The notes under the pieces are model-generated. The model was not told the origin of the DNA. It did no database searches and worked only from the letters and a program-made list of their open reading frames with translations. This document shows positions 1 to 8,358 of a stretch of DNA of 64,000 bases, in pieces (position 1 is the first letter of the stretch; each line of letters starts with the position of its first letter). Position numbers and translations under genes: made by a program. The stretch is taken from contig NZ_JAFLVR010000026.1 of NCBI RefSeq assembly GCF_017315985.1, positions 1 through 64,000 of the forward strand, read 5' to 3'. The stretch comes from Candidatus Enterococcus murrayae. Its GTDB lineage: Bacteria; Bacillota; Bacilli; Lactobacillales; Enterococcaceae.

Positions 1-815
1 TTTCGATGGGTTAGCAACACTTTTTTTAGTGTTTTACTCATCGGGATGATCCTTAGTGACGCTTCCGTCTTCGAATCAGCCATGATCAATTGCGTTCTGC
101 GTCTAGCATTTACTACTGGGATTCTCTGATACGTATGACGAACATAAATAAGATTTTCATCAAAATCGATATCCTCCCACTTTAGAGCGGCGATTTCTCC
201 GATCCGCATACCGGAATACATCGCTAATAGTGTTGGGATGCCGTATCCTTTCTTTTCCTTCGTAGCAATATTCATTACTTTTCTTTGCTCAGTCATAGAT
301 AGTGCACGGATCCTCGTTTGTTTAGCCTTGGGAATTTTAAGCTCCGTAAAGGGATTCACATTTAGTTTCCCTATTTTTTTTGCTTGATTTAAACATTTAT
401 TTAGTATGCGAAAAATAACTTGTACAGTGGACTTTGCTAATTGCTTTTGTAGTTCATGAAGCAGTGTCTTGCCAGTTTCTAATGATAGTTCGTTTAATGG
501 GATATTTCTGATTATCGGTAATACATACTTGCTCAGTTTATAGTAATAACTGGATAGCGTTGACGGTTTGACCTCACTTTGAACCTCTGCCAACCATTCT
601 ACAGACCATTCCTCAAACGTTTCAGCGGAACTTCCTTGTATCTTTTGTAATGAGTGATAATGAATTCGCAGTGGGTAAAGCAGCTGTCTCACTTCAGTAT
701 AACTTCGACCGTAGACGTAGCCATATCGTAGTTTTCCATTACTTTTCCTTCCTTTGGGATATCTTCCCTCCCAGCGACCATCCTTTCGTAGATAGATATT
801 TTCTCCTTTGCGCAT
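1..815 (-). CDS. Tyrosine recombinase (integrase), 3' end beyond the window
   Basis: Not terminated inside the window; 271 codons are open from an ATG at 815, preceded by AGGAGGAG at 821-828. The N-terminus (about residues 1-50) is Arg/Lys/Tyr-rich like the arm-binding domain of phage and ICE integrases. Residues ~65-150 fit a SAM-like core-binding domain. The catalytic domain begins near residue 165 and shows the first catalytic Arg in YSGMRIGEIAALKW (R204) and the beta-hairpin Lys in DSKTEASLRIIP (K249). The HxxR and nucleophilic Tyr would lie left of base 1. It would catalyse site-specific integration or excision of a phage or conjugative element. Family is clear; whether the element is complete and functional cannot be seen. 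Confidence 0.93.
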   Translation of the reverse strand, partial: MRKGENIYLRKDGRWEGRYPKGRKSNGKLRYGYVYGRSYTEVRQLLYPLRIHYHSLQKIQGSSAETFEEWSVEWLAEVQSEVKPSTLSSYYYKLSKYVLPIIRNIPLNELSLETGKTLLHELQKQLAKSTVQVIFRILNKCLNQAKKIGKLNVNPFTELKIPKAKQTRIRALSMTEQRKVMNIATKEKKGYGIPTLLAMYSGMRIGEIAALKWEDIDFDENLIYVRHTYQRIPVVNARRRTQLIMADSKTEASLRIIPMSKTLKKVLLTHR

Positions 816-1337
816 AAAAACTCCTCCTATATATTGACGGCTCACCAGACGGTTCATTTTTCGTTGTTTTCTTATAAAAAAACAACAATACGAACGCTGA
901 TATTAGTTTTTTATTATTGGTTTTTCTAAAAATAATTATTTTTATGAAGCGTATTGCCTATTAATAATTAATAATATATAATTACTTTATGAATTGTTTT
1001 TGATATATCAAACAAATAAGTTGATATCTTTCATTCAGTTGCAGCTGTTTCTAGTTTTTTATAAGACTAAGTAAACTCCAGATAAACATCCAAACTTATA
1101 AATGTTCATTATTTGAAAAAACAGAAAGGTACTTTTCTAAAAATAAAAAAGATATCTTCCCATTATAGGTTATAAAACAAAATTTATATAATAATTAAAA
1201 ACAAAAGACAAAATATTCATTTATTTAATTATATAAACGGCGTTTTTTTATTAAACCACAATTAAATAATGTAGAAAACACAAAAGCACCTGCGACATTG
1301 CATCGCAGGTGCTTATTTGTATAAGCATTTCATATAC
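816..1337. other. AT-rich non-coding stretch upstream of the integrase
   Basis: About 520 bases with no convincing gene. It holds the integrase ribosome binding site (821-828), long A/T runs at 895-1260 and one strong hairpin (listed separately). An attachment site is plausible beside an integrase 5' end, but no second copy of any repeat is present in the window to define it. Confidence 0.6.
1284..1314 (-). terminator. Intrinsic terminator after the LacI remnant
   Basis: Perfect 12-bp stem (1284-1295 with 1303-1314) and a 7-base loop, followed on the minus strand by a T-rich stretch. It lies just beyond the stop codon of the LacI-family remnant, so it is probably that gene's old terminator. 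Confidence 0.75.
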
Positions 1338-1499
1338 TTACCGTTTTATAAAAGTCGATTCTATCATGAGCTTCTCGTTTCTATTTTCTATAAATTGCAG
1401 AAAGGCTTCACGACCGCATTTAGTCATATGGTAATCAATCGTTGAAAGATTCAGCAATTTACTCACTAGTAGATTGTCTTGACCTACGATAATATGAAG
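1338..1499 (-). pseudogene. C-terminal remnant of a LacI/GalR-family regulator
   Basis: An open frame of about 54 codons ends at TAA (1338-1340) and is closed upstream by an in-frame TAG at 1500-1502, with no start codon or ribosome binding site. The translation contains VGQDNLLVSKLLNLSTIDYH, which matches the end of the sugar-binding domain of LacI/GalR repressors (the Asp-Asn followed by the LTTI-type strand), and it ends shortly after an EKLMIESTFIKR tail typical of the family. The HTH and most of the ligand domain are missing. It looks like the decayed end of a regulator gene beside the integrase. Confidence 0.6.
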
Positions 1500-1599
1500 C
1501 TAATTTTCGTATAGAAACTGCCTATAACATTACATTGAGCTTCCTAAGTGAGTAGAATCATTACGTCCTTATTCCCAAATGTGGTATAAGGGCTTTTCT

Positions 1600-1628
1600 T
1601 TGCGGATTTGCAAAAATTTGAGTATAAC
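1600..1628 (+). promoter_or_regulatory. Sigma-A-type promoter of the small unknown gene
   Basis: TTGCGG (1600-1605), a 17-base spacer and TATAAC (1623-1628), giving a leader of about 40 bases to the ATG at 1676. Confidence 0.5.
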
Positions 1629-1675
1629 TGTAGAAAATAGCTCCTCATGATTAGGCAAGAAAGGACGTCCCAAAA

Positions 1676-2008
1676 ATGTATTCATTCGTTCCCGAAAATA
1701 TGCATGAAGTCGAACAAAAGCTGAATTATCTAATAGAAAAAGGAAAAGACACCTCAGAAGAGGAAGTGATTCGGCAAGCAGTGCTTGATAATAGCCAGCA
1801 AATATTGGATGGTGATTTAGAGGGACCTTATTGGAAGGTAAAATGGCAGCCTGAAGACCAAACACTGGCCGTTTTTGACATCATGAACAAAGAGGTCGGT
1901 ACTGTCGAAAGCTTGTCTGGTTCATTTACCACAGATTTTCGAAAAAGTGCGCCGAATGTGATTCGTCATCTCGCAGAAGAGATTCAAAAAATCGTGAATA
2001 CTAATTGA
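1676..2008 (+). CDS. Hypothetical protein, 110 aa
   Basis: Not recognised. The protein is small, soluble and acidic (many Glu/Asp), with no signal peptide or membrane segment. Residues 5-50 are predicted mostly helical; the middle (GPYWKVKWQPEDQTLAVFDI) looks like beta strands, followed by a C-terminal helix. ATG at 1676 follows AAGAAAGGACG, a moderate ribosome binding site, and a credible promoter lies at 1600-1628. A terminator follows at 2021-2053. The minus-strand frame overlapping it lacks these signals. It stands alone between the LacI remnant and a convergent ABC transporter, so context gives no function. Confidence 0.6.
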   Translation: MYSFVPENMHEVEQKLNYLIEKGKDTSEEEVIRQAVLDNSQQILDGDLEGPYWKVKWQPEDQTLAVFDIMNKEVGTVESLSGSFTTDFRKSAPNVIRHLAEEIQKIVNTN

Positions 2009-2020
2009 TTCACCAAAAAA

Positions 2021-2053
2021 CCGTTCAGTCTCACAATTCGTGAAGCTGGACGG
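2021..2053. terminator. Bidirectional terminator between the small gene and the ABC permease
   Basis: 14-bp imperfect stem (2021-2034 with 2040-2053) with a 5-base loop. It has an A run on the left (T run for the minus strand) and a T-rich right flank, and serves the convergent genes on both sides. Confidence 0.7.
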
Positions 2054-2082
2054 TCTTATTTATCATTGATTAGATATTTTTT

Positions 2083-3696
2083 CTATGCACCTTCTACTAA
2101 ATCGCGTTTCTTATAGCCTAGATAACCTAAAAGCATGAAGACGACGCTGATTATCGTGATCACCACCACGACGGTCCCATCAAAATCCTCCATCGGCATC
2201 CGAGGAATCCAGCTTTGGATCGCTGTCTTTGCGAACCATTCAGGTAAATCAAGAATGCCGCCAAAATAGTTCAAGGCAAAGGAATAGCCAAGATACGCAT
2301 AAATGACTTTTCCAAACTTAGGAAGCCAGCCTAGCGCAAGCGCAGCTAGTCCAATGTAAAACAGCACAGACGGTAAAAAATTATAGCCCGCAGCTAAGAA
2401 GTCCAACAAATCCATCGTAGATTTATTTTTCATGGCCGCGATCGCGGTACCGCCCAGCCCGGCAGAAGCCAAGCCGACTCCTATAACTCCAGCTAAAATA
2501 GCCAGGCTTACAGTCGTCCAATACAGCTGTCCACGTGTTACCTTTGTTGCATACAATTGACTGAGATGCATCCTAGTTTCTTCCGAAAACAATTTATTGA
2601 CGACGACGATCGGTAGAATCGATACAAGTCCGATCATCACCATCATGATAGTCCCCGTAAAGGATTCCTCAATGGATACCCCTGATTGAGTGAACATCTG
2701 CTTCATCAGCTCATTTCCTCCAAGGAAAACCTGCATGTCCCCATAAATCGAACCATAAGCAGCGCCCATAACGACAAAAGCGATTAGCCAGCCGATCATC
2801 ACTCCCTTGTTGATTTTGAAAATCAACCCAGGAACAGAAAGCAATGACTTTTTAGCTGTTGCTCTTCCTTCGCGTTCGGGTAAATAGCCTGCGCCCATGT
2901 CCCGATGACCTTCTAATATAAAGGCGGCCACAGTCAGAGCAATACTGAAAATCAACGCCGCAAGCAATGGTGTCCAATTATTCTCTGTAAACGGATAGGT
3001 CAAGTAGGTCCACCCCATTGGATTGAACATCGACAAATCCGCATCGGATACATCTGTTCCTGCACGTACGATATACAGGAGTCCAATAAGCCCCAAGGTT
3101 GAGCCCGTTGCCCCAGTAGAAGTTGCCATGATCTGCGACACGACCAGAGCCAGTACTCCGCCAATGATCCCCGCTGCCGCAATGGAGGCTCCGAATAGAA
3201 AGGCACCCTCAGTACTGATTGCTGTCACATCAAAGCTTGCCATCACCCCGCCAATAAAAGCTCCTAGTAATAAATTGATCAAAACCATTTCTGTGATGAC
3301 TGCCAGCGAATTTGCTTGGCGTCCTACTCGAAAAGATCGGACTAATTCAGTTAATCCTAATTCTTCCTCTTTTCGCGTATGACTCACAACATGAAGCGCT
3401 GATATGATCATCGCAAATAATCCACAAAACAGCAGCATCTCCTGGGCATACATCGCTCCCAATGTATAATCAGCACCCGATTGGATCGGCGTTGGTCCGA
3501 CCATTGAAATCATCGCTGGATTCTGCATCGTTTCAAACATTCCCAGCAGACCTTGCCCCTTGCCAATCTCTTCAAAGGCTGGAACAAAAGCACCAGAAAA
3601 TACTCCTAATCCTAAAATCCAAACAATTATTTTTTTCCAGTCACGTTTTACGTACTGAATAAACAAAACGCTCCAGCGAGCAAATTTCTCATTCAT
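2083..3696 (-). CDS. ABC exporter permease, polyketide-antibiotic-exporter type
   Basis: 537-residue integral membrane protein with about 12 hydrophobic segments in two similar halves. It resembles the large ABC-2 permeases of the TetR/ATPase/permease exporters annotated as tetronasin or polyketide antibiotic exporters. It has no nucleotide-binding motifs of its own and must pair with the ATPase at 3720-4601, 23 bases upstream in the same transcript. ATG at 3696 is preceded by GGAGG at 8 bases. Together with the divergent TetR gene it forms a self-contained efflux unit; the substrate is unknown. Confidence 0.85.
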   Translation of the reverse strand: MNEKFARWSVLFIQYVKRDWKKIIVWILGLGVFSGAFVPAFEEIGKGQGLLGMFETMQNPAMISMVGPTPIQSGADYTLGAMYAQEMLLFCGLFAMIISALHVVSHTRKEEELGLTELVRSFRVGRQANSLAVITEMVLINLLLGAFIGGVMASFDVTAISTEGAFLFGASIAAAGIIGGVLALVVSQIMATSTGATGSTLGLIGLLYIVRAGTDVSDADLSMFNPMGWTYLTYPFTENNWTPLLAALIFSIALTVAAFILEGHRDMGAGYLPEREGRATAKKSLLSVPGLIFKINKGVMIGWLIAFVVMGAAYGSIYGDMQVFLGGNELMKQMFTQSGVSIEESFTGTIMMVMIGLVSILPIVVVNKLFSEETRMHLSQLYATKVTRGQLYWTTVSLAILAGVIGVGLASAGLGGTAIAAMKNKSTMDLLDFLAAGYNFLPSVLFYIGLAALALGWLPKFGKVIYAYLGYSFALNYFGGILDLPEWFAKTAIQSWIPRMPMEDFDGTVVVVITIISVVFMLLGYLGYKKRDLVEGA

Positions 3697-3719
3697 CTCA
3701 TTTTCCTCCGTTCCGACAA

Positions 3720-4601
3720 TCAGCCTTCATAGTGACGCAAGAATAAATCTTCCAGCGTTGGCGGTACAGATTCAATTTTTTTGACTCCTAATTTGGTCGC
3801 TTCGATCAAAATCGCATTCATCGCCTCATTATCTGCAGAAAAGGTCGCTTTCCCATCCTTCTCAACAAAATCATGAACTCCCGGAACATTTGCGATTTCA
3901 GACACCGCTCCTTCTGTCGTCAGTGTGACTGTCGAGCGCGTTAAATGTCGCAATTCGTCTAAGGTACCTGTTTCTACTACTTCCCCTCGTCGAATGATCG
4001 CCACTTTATCCGCTAACCGTTCCACCTCACTCAAAATGTGAGAGGACAATAAGATCGCTTTTCCAGCATGCTTGATTTTTTCTATTTCCTCTTGAAACAC
4101 GGCTTCCATCAACGGGTCCAAGCCAGAGGTCGGCTCATCTAGAATGTATAGATCTGATTCTACCGACAACGCCGCGATCAAACCAACCTTTTGCCGATTT
4201 CCTTTTGAATAGCCTTTGGCCTTTTTCTTTGGATCAAGTTCAAATCGTTTGATCAAGTAATCTCGCTTTTCTTTACTGCCGCCGCCATGAAGCTTAATGA
4301 ATAAATCAATGATCTCTCCACCGGTAAGACTGCCCCAAAGCGCGATATCTCCAGGTACATAGGAAATTCGTTTGTGGATCTCCAAACTGTCCTTCCAAAC
4401 ATCTTTGCCGAATATTTCGACATTGCCTTTGTCTCGGTTGATGATTCCCAGCAGCGTGCGAATCGTCGTTGATTTTCCTGCACCGTTTGGCCCGATAAAT
4501 CCGACTACTTCACCAGCATTCACTGTGAATGACACGTCCTTCAATGCCTGGAATTTGCCAAATTTTTTCTGCAAGCCTTGTACTTTTACAATTTCTGTCA
4601 T
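3720..4601 (-). CDS. ABC exporter ATP-binding protein
   Basis: 293 residues from ATG at 4601, which follows a GGGAG ribosome binding site; a longer frame starting at 4658 has no such site. Motifs in order: Walker A GPNGAGKST, a Q-loop region, a modified signature YSKGNRQK, Walker B LYILDEPTSGLD and an H-loop in LLSSHILSEV. The C-terminal ~80 residues form the accessory domain common in drug-exporter ATPases. It powers the adjacent permease at 2083-3696. The divergent TetR gene and the half-site repeats in the 310-bp intergenic region suggest control by that repressor. Confidence 0.9.
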   Translation of the reverse strand: MTEIVKVQGLQKKFGKFQALKDVSFTVNAGEVVGFIGPNGAGKSTTIRTLLGIINRDKGNVEIFGKDVWKDSLEIHKRISYVPGDIALWGSLTGGEIIDLFIKLHGGGSKEKRDYLIKRFELDPKKKAKGYSKGNRQKVGLIAALSVESDLYILDEPTSGLDPLMEAVFQEEIEKIKHAGKAILLSSHILSEVERLADKVAIIRRGEVVETGTLDELRHLTRSTVTLTTEGAVSEIANVPGVHDFVEKDGKATFSADNEAMNAILIEATKLGVKKIESVPPTLEDLFLRHYEG

Positions 4602-4911
4602 GGTACGAAACTCCCTCTCTCGACATAATTTTATAACGTGCTTTCCAGTCCAAAACAAAAAACGATGTCCATTTTACGAACTTAATATATGTATAAAGTT
4701 CATAATTGACTGATTTAACCTTTGTTTCAAACTAAAGTTCATTTACAACTCCAATAATATCCCCTTTTAACAAGAGAGTCAACGATAATAGCAGCGAATT
4801 TAAAACTACTATTCCATTGTAAGTTCGTATTCTTTCCTATATAATATAATTAAATCAAATTACGAACTATTTAAAACAAAAAGTTCTTTTTTATAGAAAG
4901 CAGGCGTTTTT
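4602..4911. promoter_or_regulatory. Divergent control region with repeated TetR-type half-sites
   Basis: Between the ABC ATPase and TetR starts the half-site TAYGAACT (or its complement) occurs five times: near 4675-4684 and 4695-4704 (facing each other), 4733-4742, 4820-4829 and 4861-4868 (the last two also facing each other). The right-hand pair brackets the TetR promoter and the left-hand group lies ahead of the ABC genes. That is the arrangement expected for one repressor controlling both directions. Binding is inferred, not shown. Confidence 0.55.
4817..4845 (+). promoter_or_regulatory. Promoter of the TetR gene
   Basis: TTGTAA (4817-4822), a 17-base spacer and TATAAT (4840-4845). One operator half-site (4820-4829) overlaps the -35 element and another (4861-4868) lies just after the transcription start, consistent with autorepression. 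Confidence 0.6.
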
Positions 4912-5508
4912 ATGAATGGGTTTGAACGAAGAACACAAGAAAAAAAAGACCAGGTGCTGCAGGCCGCCTTTATATTGATGAACACAGATAATGGCATCGA
5001 GAATCTGACGGTCGATGATGTGGCTAAATTAGCAAATGTCGGAAAAACGTCGATTTTTAAATATTTCGGTAGCAAGGAAAACCTCATCCATGAAGTATTC
5101 ATGCGTTCTATGGATGAGATGTCCAGTACTGCCAAAGAAATCATGGCGAAAAACGCCCCCTTCGAAGAGACGTTGATCGCCATGAGTCAAAATAAAATCA
5201 ACTACCTAAAAAAAATCAATAAGCAATTCTATCTAGATTTAATGAAGTATTACACCAAAAAAGAGGACAACGGCTTCACTCGAATGATGCAGGAATACAC
5301 GGATCAAAGCTTCGGAATCATGTTGGATATGTTCCATCGCGGTCGCAAAGAAGGCAAAGTTGATTTAAAGTATTCCGATGAATTTTTGATGCTGTTCTTT
5401 CAAGCCCTACTCGAAGGTATCTCCAATCCGCAGATTTATGAACAAATCCTTCCTTATACAGCGGAATGGACAGAGGTTTTAGTTAAAGGAGTGGCCCCAA
5501 GGAAATAG
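4912..5508 (+). CDS. TetR/AcrR-family repressor of the divergent ABC exporter
   Basis: 198 residues. The N-terminal helix-turn-helix (about 10-60) is typical of TetR: VDDVAKLANVGKTSIFKYFGSKENL. The remaining all-helical domain is the ligand-binding and dimer part and is not similar enough to name a ligand. It is divergent from the ABC genes at 2083-4601. The intergenic region carries five copies of one half-site, and the TetR promoter overlaps two of them. The P-loop kinase gene follows after 23 bases and may be co-transcribed. Confidence 0.88.
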   Translation: MNGFERRTQEKKDQVLQAAFILMNTDNGIENLTVDDVAKLANVGKTSIFKYFGSKENLIHEVFMRSMDEMSSTAKEIMAKNAPFEETLIAMSQNKINYLKKINKQFYLDLMKYYTKKEDNGFTRMMQEYTDQSFGIMLDMFHRGRKEGKVDLKYSDEFLMLFFQALLEGISNPQIYEQILPYTAEWTEVLVKGVAPRK

Positions 5509-5531
5509 GGCGGGAACAACAGGAGGCATCT

Positions 5532-6083
5532 ATGACTCAAGGAAGAATCGTCATCATCACCGGTACACCTGCAACAGGGAAAAGCACCCTCGCTTCACTG
5601 CTTGCGAATCAATCTGATAAAGAAAAATCTGTCCACATGCATACAGATGATTTTTATCACTTTATTAAAAAAGGCAGGATTGCACCTCATTTGAAAAAAG
5701 CTCATTTGCAGAATAAGATCGTTATCGACGCTTTTTTAGAAGCTACGAAAGTTTTTGCTCAAAATGGATATGATGTAATCGTTGATGGTATCGTCGGTCC
5801 TTGGTTTTTAGACCCGTGGTTTCAAGCAGCAAAAGATGGATTCGATGTCCATTATATTATTTTACGAGCTTCGAAGGAGGAAACACTCACTAGAGGCAGG
5901 AATCGAAACAAATTAGATGAAGCAACCAATCTGGAATTGATTCAAACAATGTGGGATCAATTCAATCAGTTGGGAGAATTTGAAGCACACGTGCTGGATA
6001 CAACCACTCAAACAATCGAACAAAGTTTGGATCAAGTCAGACAATGTATCCAAGATCATTCCATGCGCCTCAATCCTAGTTAG
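5532..6083 (+). CDS. P-loop small-molecule kinase (AAA_33/zeta-like)
   Basis: 183 residues with Walker A GTPATGKST at 11-19 after a beta strand, then DDFYH near residue 40 and an Arg-rich lid (TRGRNRNK). This is the layout of single-domain nucleotide or small-metabolite kinases related to chloramphenicol phosphotransferase and zeta toxins. No antitoxin-like gene is next to it, so a toxin role is not supported. ATG is preceded by AGGAGG. It lies 23 bases after the TetR gene and ahead of a terminator, so it may ride on the TetR transcript. Substrate unknown. Confidence 0.7.
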   Translation: MTQGRIVIITGTPATGKSTLASLLANQSDKEKSVHMHTDDFYHFIKKGRIAPHLKKAHLQNKIVIDAFLEATKVFAQNGYDVIVDGIVGPWFLDPWFQAAKDGFDVHYIILRASKEETLTRGRNRNKLDEATNLELIQTMWDQFNQLGEFEAHVLDTTTQTIEQSLDQVRQCIQDHSMRLNPS

Positions 6084-6100
6084 AATAAACAGTAACCTAT

Positions 6101-6130
6101 CCGCTTGCTCAGGCATAGCGGTCTTTTTTT
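6101..6130 (+). terminator. Intrinsic terminator after the P-loop kinase
   Basis: Imperfect stem CCGCT..TGC / GCA..AGCGG followed by a run of seven T. Confidence 0.65.
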
Positions 6131-6194
6131 CAATATTTTCTCTCCCGAGAACAAATCCTCGCTTTTAAAAATGGAAAGTAGTAGAATCAGATTA

Positions 6195-6227
6195 ACTTAT
6201 TAATAGTAAGTAAATCACAGTGATTTA
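6195..6227 (+). promoter_or_regulatory. Tandem palindromic operator before the luciferase-like oxidoreductase
   Basis: A perfect 17-base palindrome (8-bp arms TAAATCAC/GTGATTTA around one base, 6211-6227) sits directly before the ribosome binding site. A second imperfect 17-base palindrome (arms ACTTA/TAAGT, 6195-6211) abuts it. Such a site between promoter and start codon is typical of repressor binding. No regulator gene is adjacent, so the protein is unknown. Confidence 0.5.
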
Positions 6228-6242
6228 AGGAGGGTTTCTATC

Positions 6243-7268
6243 GTGAAAAAAATTGGCTTTTTGAGTTTTGGTCATTGGATGGATCAAGGTTCACTTGTAA
6301 AAACCGCCAAAGATTCCTATTTGCAATCCATTGAATTAGCCGTCGAAGCAGAAAAAATCGGGATCGATGGCGCATACTATCGCGTGCATCATTTTGCGGA
6401 TCAGATCGGTTCACCTTTTCCTCTACTTTCCGCAATCGGAGCAAAAACCAGCAAGATCGAAATCGGAACTGGCTTGATCGACATGCGTTATGAAAATCCT
6501 TATATGATGGCGGAAAATGCTGGATTAACCGATATCATCACTCAAGGCAGAGTAGAATTGGGCGTAGGCCGTGGTTCACCAGAGCAGGTCCTCGATGGTT
6601 GGAAATATTTCGGCTATGACTACAGTGAAGAGGAAATCAAAGATATTACGCGTGAACGGACATTGGAGTTTTTGAAGTTGATCGAAGGTGAACGATTCGC
6701 GGAACAAAATCCGCAACCCATGTTCCCGCAAGCTCCTGGAAAATTGCGTTTAGAACCTTATTCTGAAGGGTTGCGCCAGCATATCTGGTGGGGCGCCGGT
6801 TCCACACAAACAGCGATATGGGCAGCGCAGCATGGGATGAACCTGCAATCATCAACCTTGGTAAACTACGAAACCAATGAACCTTTCCATGTGCAGCAGG
6901 CCAAACAATTACGCGCTTATAAGGAAGCATGGAAAAACGCCGGTCATAACTTCGAACCACGCACATTAGTCACTCGTTCTATTCAACCCATCACGACAGA
7001 TCTTGATCGTCAACTATTCGGCCATCAAGGGGATGAGGCAAATTATGATCAAGTTGGTTTTCTGGCTTACCATCAGAATCCGACAATCTTCGGAAAAACC
7101 TTCGCAGGTGAACCAGATAAGATCGCTAAAGAGTTGGCGGATGATGAAGCAATCAAGGAAGCTGATACCGTACTTGTCACGATCCCAAATACATTGGGTG
7201 TCGAATACAATATGCACTTACTTGAAACAATCGTAAAAGATATCGCGCCTGATTTAGGCTGGAGATAA
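6243..7268 (+). CDS. LLM-class flavin-dependent oxidoreductase
   Basis: 341 residues starting at GTG (6243) behind AAGGAGGG. The fold is that of the bacterial luciferase/monooxygenase family: IGFLSFGHW at the N-terminus, GTGLIDMRYENPYMMAE and GRVELGVGRGSP, which form the flavin-binding barrel. Length matches the family. Such enzymes use FMNH2 or F420 to oxidise small organic substrates; in Firmicutes most are uncharacterised and often respond to electrophile or oxidative stress. It is monocistronic, with a palindromic operator just upstream (6195-6227) and a terminator after it. Confidence 0.85.
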   Translation: MKKIGFLSFGHWMDQGSLVKTAKDSYLQSIELAVEAEKIGIDGAYYRVHHFADQIGSPFPLLSAIGAKTSKIEIGTGLIDMRYENPYMMAENAGLTDIITQGRVELGVGRGSPEQVLDGWKYFGYDYSEEEIKDITRERTLEFLKLIEGERFAEQNPQPMFPQAPGKLRLEPYSEGLRQHIWWGAGSTQTAIWAAQHGMNLQSSTLVNYETNEPFHVQQAKQLRAYKEAWKNAGHNFEPRTLVTRSIQPITTDLDRQLFGHQGDEANYDQVGFLAYHQNPTIFGKTFAGEPDKIAKELADDEAIKEADTVLVTIPNTLGVEYNMHLLETIVKDIAPDLGWR

Positions 7269-7286
7269 ATAATATATTGAAGATTG

Positions 7287-7316
7287 AGCTAGCCTGCTTT
7301 GGCTAGCTTATTTTTT
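7287..7316 (+). terminator. Intrinsic terminator after the LLM oxidoreductase
   Basis: 8-bp perfect stem AGCTAGCC/GGCTAGCT with loop TGCTTT, followed by a T run. Confidence 0.8.
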
Positions 7317-7408
7317 GATCATTATTCATTAAGAGCAAAAATATTACGCTATTTCCTATCCAGCGTTATACTAGTTTATGTAACGACTATATTAGGAGGT
7401 TTTTCTTA

Positions 7409-8251
7409 ATGGAACAGTTGAAATTAAACAATGGTCAAACGATCCCTCAATTAGGGCTAGGCGTTTTTAAAGTGCAAGATCCAGATGATCTAAAAAGTGC
7501 TGTAGTAGCGGCTTTGAACGACGGCTATCGTCACTTTGATACTGCAACAATCTATCACAATGAAGCTTGGTTGGGTGAAGCTCTTGCTGAGAGCGACGTT
7601 AAACGTGAAGATCTGTTTATCACATCAAAGGTCTGGAATAATAATACGACTTACGATGATACGATCGCGGCTTTCCACGAATCATTGAAGAAACTGCAAA
7701 CTGATTACTTGGATCTTTACTTGATCCACTGGCCGAGCGAAGGCTATAACGAAAAATGGCGTGCGCTGGAAAGCTTGTATAACGAAGGCCTGATCAAGTC
7801 TATCGGGGTCTCAAATTTTGAAAAGCCCCATATGGAAAAATTATTGACGACCGCAAAAATCAAACCCGCAGTGGATCAAATTGAAACGCATCCCTACTTC
7901 CAACAAAAAGAACTTCATGACTACTTGAAGAGCTTGGATATCGCCCACGAAGCTTGGGGTCCGCTTGGACAAGGGAAAGGGAATGTGATGGAAGATCCTA
8001 CTTTAGCGAAAATCGCTGAGGCCCACAATAAGAGTATTGCTCAAGTTATCTTGCGCTGGCATTTGCAACGCGATATTATCGTGATTCCGAAATCTGTTCA
8101 CGCTGAACGAATCGCACAAAATATCGATGTGTTCGACTTCACCTTAACAGATGAAGAAATGTCGCTCATCGCTGCAATTGATAAAAACCAACGCGGCTCT
8201 GGCGACCCAAATGATGAAGAATTTTTGAAAGGGACATTGAGCAGAAAATAA
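7409..8251 (+). CDS. Aldo/keto reductase
   Basis: 280 residues, standard size. The catalytic tetrad is visible: D44 and Y49 in DTATIYHNE, K74 in ITSKVW and H107 in LIHWP. C-terminal IPKSVHAERIAQN is the NADPH-binding segment. It belongs to the 2,5-diketo-gluconate/YvgN-like group that reduces aldehydes such as methylglyoxal; the physiological substrate is not determinable. It has its own AGGAGG site and is flanked by terminators, so it is a single-gene unit. A -10-like TATACT lies at 7367-7372. Confidence 0.92.
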   Translation: MEQLKLNNGQTIPQLGLGVFKVQDPDDLKSAVVAALNDGYRHFDTATIYHNEAWLGEALAESDVKREDLFITSKVWNNNTTYDDTIAAFHESLKKLQTDYLDLYLIHWPSEGYNEKWRALESLYNEGLIKSIGVSNFEKPHMEKLLTTAKIKPAVDQIETHPYFQQKELHDYLKSLDIAHEAWGPLGQGKGNVMEDPTLAKIAEAHNKSIAQVILRWHLQRDIIVIPKSVHAERIAQNIDVFDFTLTDEEMSLIAAIDKNQRGSGDPNDEEFLKGTLSRK

Positions 8252-8269
8252 TCTTTGCTTTAGCCTACA

Positions 8270-8306
8270 AAAAGCAGCTAACCGAATAGCCGGTCAGCTG
8301 CTTTTG
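8270..8306. terminator. Bidirectional terminator between aldo/keto reductase and AraC gene
   Basis: Long stem AAAAGCAGCT... / ...AGCTGCTTTT with T runs on both strands between convergent genes. Confidence 0.8.
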
Positions 8307-8358
8307 TTTCGCTTATGGTTGACTAAAGTCGCGTCGCTTTTAGACCTATTAATTTCAG

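Noticed and set aside
1569-1865. Minus-strand 98-codon open frame opposite the 110-aa gene
   Set aside because: No ribosome binding site, and overlapped by the plus-strand frame that has promoter, ribosome site and terminator.
5532-6083. P-loop protein as zeta-type toxin of a toxin-antitoxin pair
   Set aside because: No epsilon-like antitoxin beside it; the neighbour is a TetR regulator of an exporter.
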